48,977 nt of DNA, taken from assembly GCA_903928895.1 (NCBI GenBank), contig CAIYSR010000009.1:1-48977 (forward strand). Reading direction: 5' to 3'. Position numbers and translations under genes: made by a program. Positions 16,803 through 25,701 of this stretch are shown piece after piece (the first letter of the stretch is position 1; the number at the start of each line of letters is the position of its first letter). The stretch comes from an uncultured Rhodospirillales bacterium. Lineage in GTDB: Bacteria > Pseudomonadota > Alphaproteobacteria > Acetobacterales > Acetobacteraceae. The notes below the pieces were generated by a model. That model was not told where the DNA came from. It worked only from the letters and a program-made list of their open reading frames with translations, and did no database searches.

Positions 16803-17480
16803 TCAGCCCCGCGCGCCGAAGATGGCGGACCCGACGCGGACATGGGTCGCACCCTGGGCAATCGCGATCTCGAAGTCGCCGGACATGCCCATCGAGACGA
16901 TCGGCAGGCTGTGTTTGGCGGCACGGTCGGCCAGCCAGGCGAAATGGGGGGCGGGATCGGCGTCGGCGGGCGGAATGCACATCAGCCCGGCCAGGGCGGC
17001 GGCGAACCTTCCCTTGCAGTCATCGATGAAGCCATCGGCATCGGCGCGGGAGACGCCGGATTTCTGCGCCTCGTCGCCGATATTGACCTGGACCAGGAGC
17101 TGCGGCGCGCGGGCTTCGCGGACGATGGCTTCGGCGATGGCCTCGGCCAGCCTGGGGCGGTCGAGCGTCTCGATCACGTCACCGAGGCGCACGGCGTCCC
17201 GCGCCTTGTTGGTTTGCAGTCCACCAATGATATGCAGGCGCATCGCCGGATGGCCGGCGCGCAGGCCGGGGAACTTGGTTTGCGCCTCCTGCACCCGGTT
17301 CTCGCCGAAATGGAGCTGGCCGGCGGCGAGAGCGGCCTCGACGGCGGCGACCGGATTGGTTTTCGACACCGCGACCAGCGTCACCGCCGCAGGATCGCGC
17401 CCGGCGCGCGCGGCGGCGGCGGCGATCCGGTCCTGCACGCGGCGCAGGTTGTCGGCGATGACGGCAGGGTTATGGTCCAT
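16803..17480 (-). CDS. YggS family pyridoxal-phosphate homeostasis protein
   Basis: 225 residues, a single TIM-barrel domain like the N-terminal half of alanine racemase. The PLP lysine is in LVAVSKTNP, the signature HFGENRVQEA follows, then HIIGGLQTNKAR and the C-terminal MGMSGDFEIAIAQGATHVRVGSAIFG, which binds the phosphate. YggS proteins have no known catalysis and regulate B6 vitamer and amino-acid pools. The start ATG at 17480 lies 27 bases from the divergent ThiE-like gene start, so the two promoters must overlap. The family is near-universal, so no pathway follows from position. Confidence 0.94.
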   Translation of the reverse strand: MDHNPAVIADNLRRVQDRIAAAAARAGRDPAAVTLVAVSKTNPVAAVEAALAAGQLHFGENRVQEAQTKFPGLRAGHPAMRLHIIGGLQTNKARDAVRLGDVIETLDRPRLAEAIAEAIVREARAPQLLVQVNIGDEAQKSGVSRADADGFIDDCKGRFAAALAGLMCIPPADADPAPHFAWLADRAAKHSLPIVSMGMSGDFEIAIAQGATHVRVGSAIFGARG

Positions 17481-17507
17481 AAGGATGTGCTTCGCGAAAG
17501 GGACGGG

Positions 17508-18107
17508 ATGGACCGCAGGCTTGTCGCATGGGGCCGCGCGGTCAAGAGCCGCGGGCGCACGGGTGGGGCCGGTGGGTGGCCGCCGCTGTGGCTGTTCACC
17601 GATGCCGTGCGGCTGGCCGATCCCTGTGCCGCGGCGGCGCGGCTGCCGCGTGGCTTGTGCGGTGTGGTGTTTCGCGACGACGGGCGGGCCGGACGGAAGG
17701 AGCTCGGCCGCCGGCTGGCGGCGATTTGCCGGGAGCGGCGGCTGCTGCTGGTGGTGGCCGGGGATTGGCGGCTGGCGGCGGCGCTGGGGGCGGGGCTGCA
17801 CCTGCGCGGCGGCAGGCGGCCGGCGCAGGCGCCGCGCCGGTTCGGGCGTGTGACGAGCTCGGCTCATGACGCGGCGGAGCTGCGGCGGGCCTGGCGGGCG
17901 GGGGCCGGGTTGGTGTTTCTCTCGCCGATCTACCCGACGCGGAGCCATCCCGGAGCCGCGGCCTTGGGGCGCCTGCGCTGGTCGGCACTGGCGCGGCGGG
18001 GTGTGGGGCGGCTCGGCGTGGCGGCACTGGGGGGAATTGACGGCGCAAGCATCCGAGGTCTTCCGCGGTTTTGCCGGGCAATGGGGGCGATCGGCGCGCT
18101 GGCCTAG
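17508..18107 (+). CDS. Thiamine-phosphate synthase/TenI-like protein
   Basis: 199 residues. The segment WLFTDAVRLADP, the HLRGG strand end, SSAHDAAELRRAWRAGAGLVFLSPIYPTRSHPG and the GVAALGGIDG phosphate-binding region follow the ThiE/TenI TIM-barrel pattern. True ThiE joins hydroxymethylpyrimidine diphosphate and thiazole phosphate. This copy is arginine-rich and stand-alone, without other thi genes nearby, so it could be the divergent alphaproteobacterial ThiE or a TenI-type thiazole tautomerase. The ATG at 17508 follows AAAGGGACGGG. It is divergent from yggS by 27 bases; a 20-bp palindrome begins 6 bases after its stop. Confidence 0.78.
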   Translation: MDRRLVAWGRAVKSRGRTGGAGGWPPLWLFTDAVRLADPCAAAARLPRGLCGVVFRDDGRAGRKELGRRLAAICRERRLLLVVAGDWRLAAALGAGLHLRGGRRPAQAPRRFGRVTSSAHDAAELRRAWRAGAGLVFLSPIYPTRSHPGAAALGRLRWSALARRGVGRLGVAALGGIDGASIRGLPRFCRAMGAIGALA

Positions 18108-18112
18108 GAGGG

Positions 18113-18132
18113 CTGTGGCGAATTCGCCACAG
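18113..18132. promoter_or_regulatory. 20-bp perfect palindrome between the ThiE-like gene and the porin
   Basis: CTGTGGCGAATTCGCCACAG is a perfect inverted repeat with no central spacer, 5 bases after the ThiE-like stop and about 166 bases before the porin start. No run of T follows, and a zero-base loop disfavours an RNA hairpin terminator, so a dimeric repressor or activator site is more likely. The regulator is unknown. Confidence 0.5.
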
Positions 18133-18168
18133 TGTTTCGGAAATGCCATGCGCGCTGTGGAAGACGGA

Positions 18169-18198
18169 TTGCGGCTCCGCCATTGTGCGTCCAATACT
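18169..18198 (+). promoter_or_regulatory. Possible sigma-70 promoter for the porin
   Basis: TTGCGG (18169-18174) and AATACT (18193-18198) are separated by 18 bases, a plausible -35/-10 pair about 100 bases upstream of the porin start. Both boxes are imperfect. It is the best pair I could see between the palindrome and the gene. Confidence 0.25.
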
Positions 18199-18298
18199 CT
18201 CGACAGGTCTGGCTGCCCCACCCGTTTACGTAGTTGCCGAGGGGGACCTTGGCGGATGCGGTGGGAACGGGGCGGGGCCTGCAACCAAGGAGGATTGA

Positions 18299-19660
18299 AT
18301 GCGTAATTATCTTTTGGCTTCGGCCGCCCTGCTCGGCCTCGTGGCCGGCGGCGTCGCCCAGGCCGCTACCTTCGCTGAGACTGACGCGTCGCGTAACGCT
18401 TCGGCTTTCGGCTCGCCGCAGACCAAGCCGGCCCCCGGCAAGATCATCGTCCACATGGGCGGCCTGATCGCGGTTGACGGCGTGTTCGCCAACCAGACGT
18501 CGGACAAGTCCAGCACCACGACGGCGAAGAACTCGCCGTATGGCATGGGCGGGTATTTCCGTCTGTACTTCGGCGTCGACGGCAAGCTCGCCAACGGCCT
18601 CATCTACGGCGGCAAGTCCGAGATGCGCACCAACTTCGCTGGTGGCCAGGCCGCGACCTACACCGGCACCGCGACCCTGAACAACTCGTCCAGCAACTCG
18701 ACCGGTTCGCTCTGGTACACCCGTCGCGCCTACGGCTACGTCGGCGGCGACAGCTGGGGTATCGTGCGTATCGGCCAGGGCGACGGCCCGATCTCGCTGT
18801 TCACCGGCGGCGGCATCACCACGGGTGAAGCCTACTCGACCGGCCAGTGGGACGGCGACGCCTGCACGATCATTGGCCCGGGCTGCCCGGGCTGGGCGTT
18901 CCTTGACGTCGGCAACGAGTATGTGTCGAACAAGATCACGTGGGTTTCCCCGTCGTGGGGCGGCCTGCAGCTCGGCGCGTCGTATGCTCCTGACTCGGTC
19001 GGCCTCTGGGCGAACGGTGGCAACACCGCTTATGCCGGCGGCAACCCGCAGCAGCAGACGTCGAACCTGGCTTCGGACATGAAGCGTCCGAAGGACATGA
19101 TCGAAGTCGCGGCGCGCTGGCAGGGTAACCTCGGCCCGGTGGCCGTGGACGCCATGGCCGGCTACCTCGCGTCCAACACCGTGAAGGGCACCGCTGCCGG
19201 CATCGCCGGTCTGCCGGCCGGCGTGACGGGCTACAAGGGCCTCAGCGTTTATGACGCCGGCCTGTCGTTCACCTACATGGGCGCTTCCGTGTTCGGTCAC
19301 ATCAACGGCGGCAAGTCGGATGGCGCTGCCACCCCGATGGCCACGCTCACGGTCCGCAAGAAGGACCAGTTCGTGTTCGACGTCGGTGCGCAGTACTCGA
19401 CCGGGCCGTACACGGTTGGCGCGTCGTACTACCAGTTCAACCACCAGGGCGCTGCGTCCGGCACGGGCAACCGCGTCGACCAGGGCATGTCGGTTGGCGG
19501 TCAGTACACTGTCACCCCGGGCTTCGACGTGTTCGCCGAATACCTGTGGGGCAAGGTCGCGCAGAACGGCGTGAACTTCGTCGACTCGAACGGCGCTGCG
19601 ACGGCCAACAACAAGATCACCACCTCGATGGTGATCCTGACTGGCCTCTGGCGCTGGTAA
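18299..19660 (+). CDS. Outer-membrane porin
   Basis: 453 residues with a Sec signal peptide (NYLLASAALLGLVAGGVAQA) and a mature chain of alternating beta strands typical of trimeric porins, such as GGYFRLYFGVDGKLANGLIYG, YGYVGGDSWGIVRIGQGDG and the ending MVILTGLWRW, where the terminal aromatic is the outer-membrane assembly signal. The internal strand pattern, aromatic pairs and Asn/Ser/Gly loops agree. It is probably a major outer-membrane channel for small solutes. A perfect AAGGAGG at 18287-18293 precedes the ATG, codon use is strongly selected (frequent TCG, AAG, GGC), and a strong terminator follows, all signs of high expression. Confidence 0.92.
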   Translation: MRNYLLASAALLGLVAGGVAQAATFAETDASRNASAFGSPQTKPAPGKIIVHMGGLIAVDGVFANQTSDKSSTTTAKNSPYGMGGYFRLYFGVDGKLANGLIYGGKSEMRTNFAGGQAATYTGTATLNNSSSNSTGSLWYTRRAYGYVGGDSWGIVRIGQGDGPISLFTGGGITTGEAYSTGQWDGDACTIIGPGCPGWAFLDVGNEYVSNKITWVSPSWGGLQLGASYAPDSVGLWANGGNTAYAGGNPQQQTSNLASDMKRPKDMIEVAARWQGNLGPVAVDAMAGYLASNTVKGTAAGIAGLPAGVTGYKGLSVYDAGLSFTYMGASVFGHINGGKSDGAATPMATLTVRKKDQFVFDVGAQYSTGPYTVGASYYQFNHQGAASGTGNRVDQGMSVGGQYTVTPGFDVFAEYLWGKVAQNGVNFVDSNGAATANNKITTSMVILTGLWRW

Positions 19661-19688
19661 GTCTCGACCGCAAGGTCTAGCGAAGGAA

Positions 19689-19718
19689 CGGCGGGGCTTC
19701 GGCCCCGCCGTTTTTTTT
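19689..19718 (+). terminator. Rho-independent terminator of the porin
   Basis: CGGCGGGGC (19689-19697), loop TTCG, GCCCCGCCG (19702-19710), then eight T residues (19711-19718). The perfect 9-bp stem with a UUCG tetraloop and T-tract is 28 bases after the porin stop. Confidence 0.95.
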
Positions 19719-19849
19719 CGCCCGCCGTGTGCGATCACCCGCTGGTCACGACGCGGGACGTGGCACGCAACCTTGCTTGGCGGCGCTGCCGAGGCAGTGT
19801 AGAAAGCTTCGCGCGGTATCCTGCCGCGTCAAATGAGACGGACAAGTTC

Positions 19850-20374
19850 ATGCTGATGCGTGCTTCCCTGCTTCGCCCCGGCCTCAACCTCGTCGCGGCC
19901 GCCGCCCTGGTGCTGGTTGCCGGATGTAACGGCATCAAGAGGACGGCGACCACCGACGATACGCTCGTCGACTACCGCACGGCGCACTCATCCAGCATGT
20001 TTGGCGACGAAGGGCTGATGTTCGGCGGCAGCAAGAAGGACTCGCCGGGCGATACCGGTATCGGCGTCAACGCCTTCCTATGGCGCGGTTCGCTCGATAC
20101 GCTGGCTTTCATGCCGCTCGCCTCGGCCGACCCGTTCGGCGGCGTGATCATCACCGACTGGTTCCAGCCCGCCGCCGGCGAGCGGTTCAAGGCGACCGCC
20201 TATATTCTCGGCCGGCAATTGCGCGCCGACGGTGTGAAGGTCGCAATCTATCGCCAGGTGCTGCAAGGCAACCAGTGGATCGACGCCCCGGTCAGCGCCG
20301 GCACGGTGACCGAGATGGAAAACAAGATCCTCGCCCGGGCGCGCGAAATGCGGGCCGAAATTTCGGGGAACTGA
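19850..20374 (+). CDS. DUF3576 family lipoprotein
   Basis: 174 residues. A lipoprotein signal (LNLVAAAALVLVAGC) precedes a domain with DTLVDYRTAHSS, GIGVNAFLWRGSLDTLAFMPLASADPFGGVIITDWF and a C-terminal helix ending EMRAEISGN. This matches DUF3576, an alphaproteobacterial family of unknown function located in the envelope and often encoded just upstream of leuS or of the lptE-holA group, as here. The start could be 19850 or 19856; both keep the signal. The gene is separated from leuS by a triple-hairpin repeat. Confidence 0.85.
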   Translation: MLMRASLLRPGLNLVAAAALVLVAGCNGIKRTATTDDTLVDYRTAHSSSMFGDEGLMFGGSKKDSPGDTGIGVNAFLWRGSLDTLAFMPLASADPFGGVIITDWFQPAAGERFKATAYILGRQLRADGVKVAIYRQVLQGNQWIDAPVSAGTVTEMENKILARAREMRAEISGN

Positions 20375-20423
20375 GGCGAGGCAGGCCAGGGCGCGGCCCC
20401 GGACTCCCGTTCGTTTAAGTGAT

Positions 20424-20494
20424 GGGTTCCAAGGGCCTCCCGGCCCTTGGCGGGTGCAGGGCAACGCCCTGCTGGGGCCCGGGGCAAGCCCCGG
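20424..20494. repeat. Triple-hairpin repeat, second copy of the REP-like family
   Basis: Three perfect hairpins follow one another: CCAAGGGCC/GGCCCTTGG (20429-20437 with 20442-20450), GCAGGGC/GCCCTGC (20456-20462 with 20466-20472) and CCGGGGC/GCCCCGG (20479-20485 with 20488-20494). The first, with flanking GGGTT and CGG, is the same design as the hairpin at 100-120. It lies between the DUF3576 stop and leuS. It may also end transcription or protect the upstream mRNA. Confidence 0.75.
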
Positions 20495-20584
20495 CCTCGC
20501 TCCTCTCAGTCGCGACACATCGGGTTGCCGTTCCGGCCGATCTGGCGGATACATGAGGCTCGATCGGTTGGGCGTGAGAGTATC

Positions 20585-23245
20585 ATGAGCGGTTCTGTGG
20601 GTGACGTGTCGGCGGCGAGTGAGCCGCGGTTTGATTTCGGCCGGGCGGAGCCGCGGTGGCAGGCGGAGTGGGACGCGCGCGGCTGCTTCCTTGCGGCTGA
20701 TGTGCCGACCGACGGCAAGCCGAAATACTATGTGCTGGAGATGTTCCCGTATCCCAGTGGCAAGATCCATATGGGCCATGTGCGCAACTACACGCTGGGC
20801 GATGTGGTGGCGCGGTACAAGCGGGCGCGCGGCTTCGCGGTGATGCACCCGATGGGGTGGGATGCGTTTGGCCTGCCGGCGGAGAATGCGGCGCTGGAGC
20901 GCGGGATGCATCCGGCGAAATGGACGCGGGAGAACATCACCAACATGCGCGCGGAGTTGCAGCGCATGGGCCTGTCGATCGACTGGACGCGCGAGGTGGC
21001 GACCTGCGATCCGTCCTATTACGGCCACCAGCAGAAGCTTTTCCTTGATTTCCTCCGGGCTGGGCTGGTGGCACGGCGGGAAAGCTGGGTGAACTGGGAC
21101 CCGGTGGATGGCACGGTGCTCGCCAACGAGCAGGTGATCGACGGGAAGGGGTGGCGCTCCGGGGCGCCGATCGAGAAGAAGCTGCTGTCGCAGTGGGTGC
21201 TGAAGATCACCGATTATGCGCCGGAGTTGCTGGCGGCGCTGGACGGGCTCGATCGCTGGCCGGAGCGGGTGCGGCTGATGCAGGCGAACTGGATCGGCCG
21301 CAGCGAGGGCGCGCGGCTGCGGTTCGAGCTGGAGGCCCCGGCCGAAGGGGCCGCGGCTGATGGGATCGCGGGCGTCGAGGTCTATACGACGCGGCCGGAT
21401 ACGCTCTACGGGATGTCGTTCCTGGCGGTTGCGCCCGAGCATCCGCTGGCTGACCTTGCCGCGGCGCGCAATGCGGGGGCGGCGGCGTTCATCGCGGAGT
21501 GCCGCAGCATGGGCACCAGCGAAGCGGTTATCGCAACGATGGAGAAGCGTGGTTTTGACACGGGATTTCGGGTGAAGCATCCGTTCATTCCCGATGTGAC
21601 GTATCCGGTGTGGATCGCGAATTTCGTGCTTATGGAATATGGCACGGGGGCGATTTTCGGCTGCCCCGCGCACGACCAGCGGGACCTGGATTTCGCCCGG
21701 AAATACGATCTTTCGGTCGTGCCGGTGGTGGTGCCGGCCGGGGAGGACGCGGCGACGTTCAGCGTGGGCAACGAGGCGTTCGACGGTACCGGGGTGATGA
21801 TCAATTCCGGTTTCCTGGACGGACTGGCGGCGCCGGATGCGGCGAAGCGGGCGGTGATCGCGGAGCTGGAGGCGCGCGGCGTCGGCCAGGGCGTGGTCAA
21901 CTGGCGGCTGCGCGATTGGGGGGTGAGCCGTCAGCGCTATTGGGGGTGCCCGATCCCGGTGATTTATTGCGATGCCTGCGGGGTGGTGCCGGTGCCGGAT
22001 TCGCAGTTGCCGGTTTGCCTGCCCGATGATGTGACGTTTGACAAGCCGGGGAATCCGATTGCCAATCACCCGACCTGGAAGCACATCAACTGCCCGACCT
22101 GCGGCGGGGCAGCGCGACGCGAGACCGACACGTTCGATACATTTGTGGATAGCTCCTGGTACTTCGCCCGGTTCTGCAGCCCCCATTCGGCGGCGCCGGT
22201 GGACCGCGCGGCGGTCGATCACTGGATGCCGGTTGACCAGTATATCGGGGGCATCGAGCACGCGATCCTGCATCTGCTGTATTCGCGCTTCTTCTCGCGG
22301 GCGATGGGCAAGACCGGCTACATGGCGGTGGACGAACCGTTTGCCGGGCTGTTCACCCAGGGCATGGTGACGCATGAGAGCTATCGCCTGGGAACGGGCG
22401 GCAACGGCACTTGGCTCTATCCGGACGAGATCGAGAAGCTGGTGGATGGCACGGTGGTGCGTCGGGAGACCGGCGAGCCGGTGACGGTCGGCCGGGTCGA
22501 GGCGATGTCGAAGTCCAAGCGGAACACGGTGGATCCGGGGGCGATTATTTCGCGCTACGGGGCGGATACGGCGCGCTGGTTCATCTTGTCGGACAACCCG
22601 CCGGAGCGGGACATCGAGTGGACCGAGTCCGGCGTCGTCGGCGCGTATCGCTTCACCCAGCGGCTGTTTCGGCTGGCCGAGAATGCAGCGTTGCTGCCTG
22701 CGGCTGCGATGCCGGGGTCGTTCGGCCCCGCAGCGCGGGGGCTGCGGCGGGCGGCGCATCGGGCGATCCAGACGGTGACGGAGGCGCTGGAGGGCTTCGC
22801 CTTCAACGTGGCCGTGGCGCGGATGTATGAATTGTCCAACGCGGTTTCGGATGCCGAGAAGGCGGCGGTGGGCGGCGATGACGAGGGGCTGGACTGGGCG
22901 CGCCGCGAGGCTGTGGAGATTGCCGCAAGGTTGGTCGCGCCGATGATGCCGCATCTGGCGGAGGAGATTTACGCGCGGCTCCATCCGGGCTCGTCTGCCA
23001 TCGTGGCCGAGCTTCCGTGGCCTGAGGCTGATGCGTCCCTGGCCGCGGCGGAGCTGGTGACGATCGCCGTCCAGGTGCTCGGCAAGCTGCGCGGCACGGT
23101 GGCGATGGCGCCGGGGAGTACGGAGGCCGATGTTCTCGAGGCTGCGGCGGCCGAGCCGAACGTGGCCAAGCTGCTGGAAGGAAAGCGGATCGTGAAGCGG
23201 GTGTATGTGCCCAACCGGATCGTGAATTTTGTCATCGCGGGATAG
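20585..23245 (+). CDS. leuS: Leucyl-tRNA synthetase
   Basis: 886 residues, standard bacterial LeuRS length. The class I HIGH motif appears as HMGH in [14 protein letters not shown]; the editing domain includes [12 protein letters not shown] and the D-rich [17 protein letters not shown]; the zinc domain (CDACGVV, CPTCGG) and WYFARFCSP are present. The KMSKS loop reads AMSKS (residues 640-644), with alanine replacing the first lysine. The enzyme charges tRNA-Leu and edits mis-acylated norvaline. The ATG at 20585 fits the family N-terminus ([20 protein letters not shown]). lptE overlaps its 3' end. Confidence 0.97.
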   Translation: MSGSVGDVSAASEPRFDFGRAEPRWQAEWDARGCFLAADVPTDGKPKYYVLEMFPYPSGKIHMGHVRNYTLGDVVARYKRARGFAVMHPMGWDAFGLPAENAALERGMHPAKWTRENITNMRAELQRMGLSIDWTREVATCDPSYYGHQQKLFLDFLRAGLVARRESWVNWDPVDGTVLANEQVIDGKGWRSGAPIEKKLLSQWVLKITDYAPELLAALDGLDRWPERVRLMQANWIGRSEGARLRFELEAPAEGAAADGIAGVEVYTTRPDTLYGMSFLAVAPEHPLADLAAARNAGAAAFIAECRSMGTSEAVIATMEKRGFDTGFRVKHPFIPDVTYPVWIANFVLMEYGTGAIFGCPAHDQRDLDFARKYDLSVVPVVVPAGEDAATFSVGNEAFDGTGVMINSGFLDGLAAPDAAKRAVIAELEARGVGQGVVNWRLRDWGVSRQRYWGCPIPVIYCDACGVVPVPDSQLPVCLPDDVTFDKPGNPIANHPTWKHINCPTCGGAARRETDTFDTFVDSSWYFARFCSPHSAAPVDRAAVDHWMPVDQYIGGIEHAILHLLYSRFFSRAMGKTGYMAVDEPFAGLFTQGMVTHESYRLGTGGNGTWLYPDEIEKLVDGTVVRRETGEPVTVGRVEAMSKSKRNTVDPGAIISRYGADTARWFILSDNPPERDIEWTESGVVGAYRFTQRLFRLAENAALLPAAAMPGSFGPAARGLRRAAHRAIQTVTEALEGFAFNVAVARMYELSNAVSDAEKAAVGGDDEGLDWARREAVEIAARLVAPMMPHLAEEIYARLHPGSSAIVAELPWPEADASLAAAELVTIAVQVLGKLRGTVAMAPGSTEADVLEAAAAEPNVAKLLEGKRIVKRVYVPNRIVNFVIAG

Positions 23246-23786
23246 CGGTTATCGGCCTGCGACTCTGACCCGGCGCGGCCTCGCCATCGCCGGGATGCTG
23301 CTGTTGGCCGGTTGTGGCTGGCAGCCGGTTTATGGGACGCGCGGCGACGGTATGGCCGGCGCGGCCGAACAGGGTCTTGCCAGCACCGCTGTTGGACTGA
23401 TGCCGGAACGGTCCGGCCAATTGCTGCGGCAGGCGCTGCAGGTGCGCTTCGATCGGGCCGGGACCGGCGCGGCGAAGCTCTATGACCTGACGGCACAGTT
23501 CGCCGTCGCGGGCGAGGCGTTGAACATCGACCAGAACACCTCGATCCCAAGCCGGGTTCGGCTGGTGGCAACAGCAACGTGGTCGCTGGTGACCCGTGAC
23601 GCCCAACGCAAGACCCTGATGGCGGGTACGGCGCGGGCGATGGACGGGCTCAATCTCTACGATCAGCAGTTCTTCGCCGCCGACATGCAGAGCGAGGCGG
23701 TCCAGCGCCGGCTGGCCGTCGCGGTGGCGGACCAGATCACCTTGCAGCTGGCGGCCTGGTTCAACCGGCACGCGGCCGCCGAATGA
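23229..23786 (+). CDS. lptE: LPS assembly lipoprotein LptE
   Basis: 185 residues if translation begins at the TTG at 23229, which lies inside leuS (17-base overlap). The signal [20 protein letters not shown] has a lipobox and leads to QPVYG, the usual LptE start of the mature chain (CGFxPLYG). LptE plugs the LptD barrel in the outer membrane and helps deliver lipopolysaccharide. No in-frame ATG or GTG lies early enough to keep the signal peptide, which supports the unusual TTG. Sequence similarity in this family is low, so the call leans on the signal motif, size and the conserved leuS-lptE-holA order. Confidence 0.85.
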   Translation: MSSRDSGYRPATLTRRGLAIAGMLLLAGCGWQPVYGTRGDGMAGAAEQGLASTAVGLMPERSGQLLRQALQVRFDRAGTGAAKLYDLTAQFAVAGEALNIDQNTSIPSRVRLVATATWSLVTRDAQRKTLMAGTARAMDGLNLYDQQFFAADMQSEAVQRRLAVAVADQITLQLAAWFNRHAAAE

Positions 23787-23790
23787 GGAC

Positions 23791-24801
23791 ATGAAACTCG
23801 ACGCACGGCAGATCGAGGGCTTCCTGCGGGACCCTGCCGCGGCGCAGGTGGTGCTGCTGCTGGGCGATGATGTCGGACTGATCCGGGAGCGGGCGAAGCG
23901 CCTTGTGGTCGCGGTGGCGGGGTCAGCGGATGATCCGTTTCGGGTTGTCGACCTCGATCGCGACACCATCGGCGCGGTTGCGGAGGAGATGACATCCATT
24001 CCTATGACCGGCGGGCGCCGGGTGGTACGGGTGCGCGATGTGACGGACACTGCGCATTCCGTCGTGCAGCGCGTGCTCGACAGCAAGGCCAATGGATTCC
24101 TGGTGCTCGAAGCGCCGGGGCTGGCAAAGGGGAAGCTGCGGACATTGGTGGAGCGGGCGCCCCGCGGGATCGCGATCGCGTGCTATCCGCTCGAGGGGCG
24201 GGCGCTGGAGCAGGAGGTACGTTCGGTCCTGACGACGGCGGGGGTGAAGGTGGAAGCCGACGCGTTGGGCTGGCTTGCGGCGCATCTTGGGGCCGACCAG
24301 GCGGTGACGCGGTCCGAGCTCGAGAAGGTCGCGCTTTACGCCGGTGCTGGCGGTACGGTGGATCTCGAAATGGCCCAGCTTTGCGTGGGCGACTTGGCGG
24401 GATTGTCGCTCGACGATGCTCTGTTCGCGGCCACTTCAGGGGATGTCGCGGCGGCGGACCGGGCGCTTGAACTGGCGATGGCGGAGGGTGTTGCGGCAGT
24501 GGGCGTGCTGCGGGCGGGGTTGTTGCATCTCCAGAAGCTGCAACGCGGCCGGGCGGCGATGGATGGCGGGTTGAGCGCGGCGGAGGCGACCAGCTCGGTT
24601 CGCCCGCCGCTGTTCTTTCGGCGCGTCGGTCAGTTCACGCAGGCTCTTGGGCTATGGAGCAGCGAGGCGCTGGAACAGGCATGTCTGCGCCTGTGGGAGG
24701 CGGAACGGGCGTGCAAGCGGACCGGGACCCCGGCGGAAACCATCAGTCGCAGCGCGGTGATGGGGCTGGCGCAGCGAAGCGCAGTGGCGCGGCGACGGTG
24801 A
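23791..24801 (+). CDS. holA: DNA polymerase III delta subunit
   Basis: 336 residues. The N-terminal region (FLLGDD-type strand VVLLLGDDVGLIRERAKRLV) and the sequence of helices ending in a C-terminal three-helix collar domain match HolA. The delta subunit opens the beta sliding clamp as part of the clamp loader. It starts 4 bases after lptE, in the conserved alphaproteobacterial leuS-lptE-holA run, and converges with parB 36 bases downstream. No gene-specific oddities seen. Confidence 0.93.
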   Translation: MKLDARQIEGFLRDPAAAQVVLLLGDDVGLIRERAKRLVVAVAGSADDPFRVVDLDRDTIGAVAEEMTSIPMTGGRRVVRVRDVTDTAHSVVQRVLDSKANGFLVLEAPGLAKGKLRTLVERAPRGIAIACYPLEGRALEQEVRSVLTTAGVKVEADALGWLAAHLGADQAVTRSELEKVALYAGAGGTVDLEMAQLCVGDLAGLSLDDALFAATSGDVAAADRALELAMAEGVAAVGVLRAGLLHLQKLQRGRAAMDGGLSAAEATSSVRPPLFFRRVGQFTQALGLWSSEALEQACLRLWEAERACKRTGTPAETISRSAVMGLAQRSAVARRR

Positions 24802-24837
24802 GCGCGGCGGCCCCCAGGCGGAGGGTTGGTAGCCTGG

Positions 24838-25701
24838 TCAGTCGCGCGTGAGCAGCGAGATCAGACCGTCGAGCTGCTCGAGGGTGCGGTAGCGGATGCG
24901 CAGGGTGCCACCGGCACCATCGAAGGCGATGTCGACCTTGAGACCAAGATGTTCCGAGATCCGCCGTTCGAGGTCGGCGGTATCGGGGTCTCGCGGGCGT
25001 TCGGCACGCGATGTCACCATCGCGGGGCTGCGCAGCGCGAGCGCCTCCGTCTGGCGCACGTTGAGGCCGCGCTGGATCACCGACAGGGCGGCCTTTTCCG
25101 GATCGGGGTGGGCGAGCAATGCGCGGGCATGTCCGGCGGAGAGCGCACCATTGCGGACTTCGGCCTGCACGGTGGCCGGCAGGTTCATCAGGCGCAGGGT
25201 GTTGGCGACATGGCTTCGGGACTTGCCGACGGCCTGGCCTAGAGCATCCTGCGTCAGGCCGAATTCGTCGATGAGGCGGCGATAGCCCTGTGCCTCTTCG
25301 ATGGCGTTGAGGTCCTGTCGCTGGAGATTTTCGACCAGGGCGGCGGCCATCGCTTCGGCTTCGCTCAGGGCCCGGACCAGGACCGGAATTTCGTGCAACC
25401 CGGCGCCTTGTGCCGCCCGCCAGCGGCGTTCGCCGGCGATGATCTGGAAATGACCGGAGCGGGTCGGGTGCGGGCGGGCCAGGATCGGTTGCAGGACGCC
25501 GCGCGCGCGGATTGATTCCGTCAGTTCCTCAAGTGCGGCGGCGTCCATCACGCCGCGGGGCTGGTAGGGGCCAGGTTCGAGCAGGTCGATTGCGATGCCG
25601 GCGACGCTGGTGCTGGGTGCGCCGGCGACGCCGGGGGAGACTTCACCGAGCAGGGCGGCAAGGCCGCGACCAAGCCGGTTCTGGGTTTCCTTGGCGCTCA
25701 T
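24838..25701 (-). CDS. parB: Chromosome partitioning protein ParB
   Basis: 287 residues. The start has LGRGLAALLGE, the domain contains GPYQPRGVMD, the CTPase box with GERRWRAAQGAGLHEIPVLVR, and the helix-turn-helix LTQDALGQAVGKSRSHVANTLRLM that reads parS. A C-terminal dimerisation region ends the protein. ParB binds parS, spreads as a CTP-dependent clamp and, with ParA, moves the replicated origin region. It overlaps the parA stop by 4 bases (ATGA type). A perfect parS site lies 1.4 kb upstream in rsmG. Confidence 0.97.
   Translation of the reverse strand: MSAKETQNRLGRGLAALLGEVSPGVAGAPSTSVAGIAIDLLEPGPYQPRGVMDAAALEELTESIRARGVLQPILARPHPTRSGHFQIIAGERRWRAAQGAGLHEIPVLVRALSEAEAMAAALVENLQRQDLNAIEEAQGYRRLIDEFGLTQDALGQAVGKSRSHVANTLRLMNLPATVQAEVRNGALSAGHARALLAHPDPEKAALSVIQRGLNVRQTEALALRSPAMVTSRAERPRDPDTADLERRISEHLGLKVDIAFDGAGGTLRIRYRTLEQLDGLISLLTRD

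Noticed and set aside
15062-17029. 655-codon open frame opposite kup and part of yggS
   Set aside because: His/Gln/Asp/Arg-rich shadow with no domain; kup reads through the same DNA.
20078-22984. 968-codon open frame on the minus strand opposite leuS
   Set aside because: Arg/His/Pro-rich shadow of a high-GC gene; leuS on the other strand is complete and convincing.
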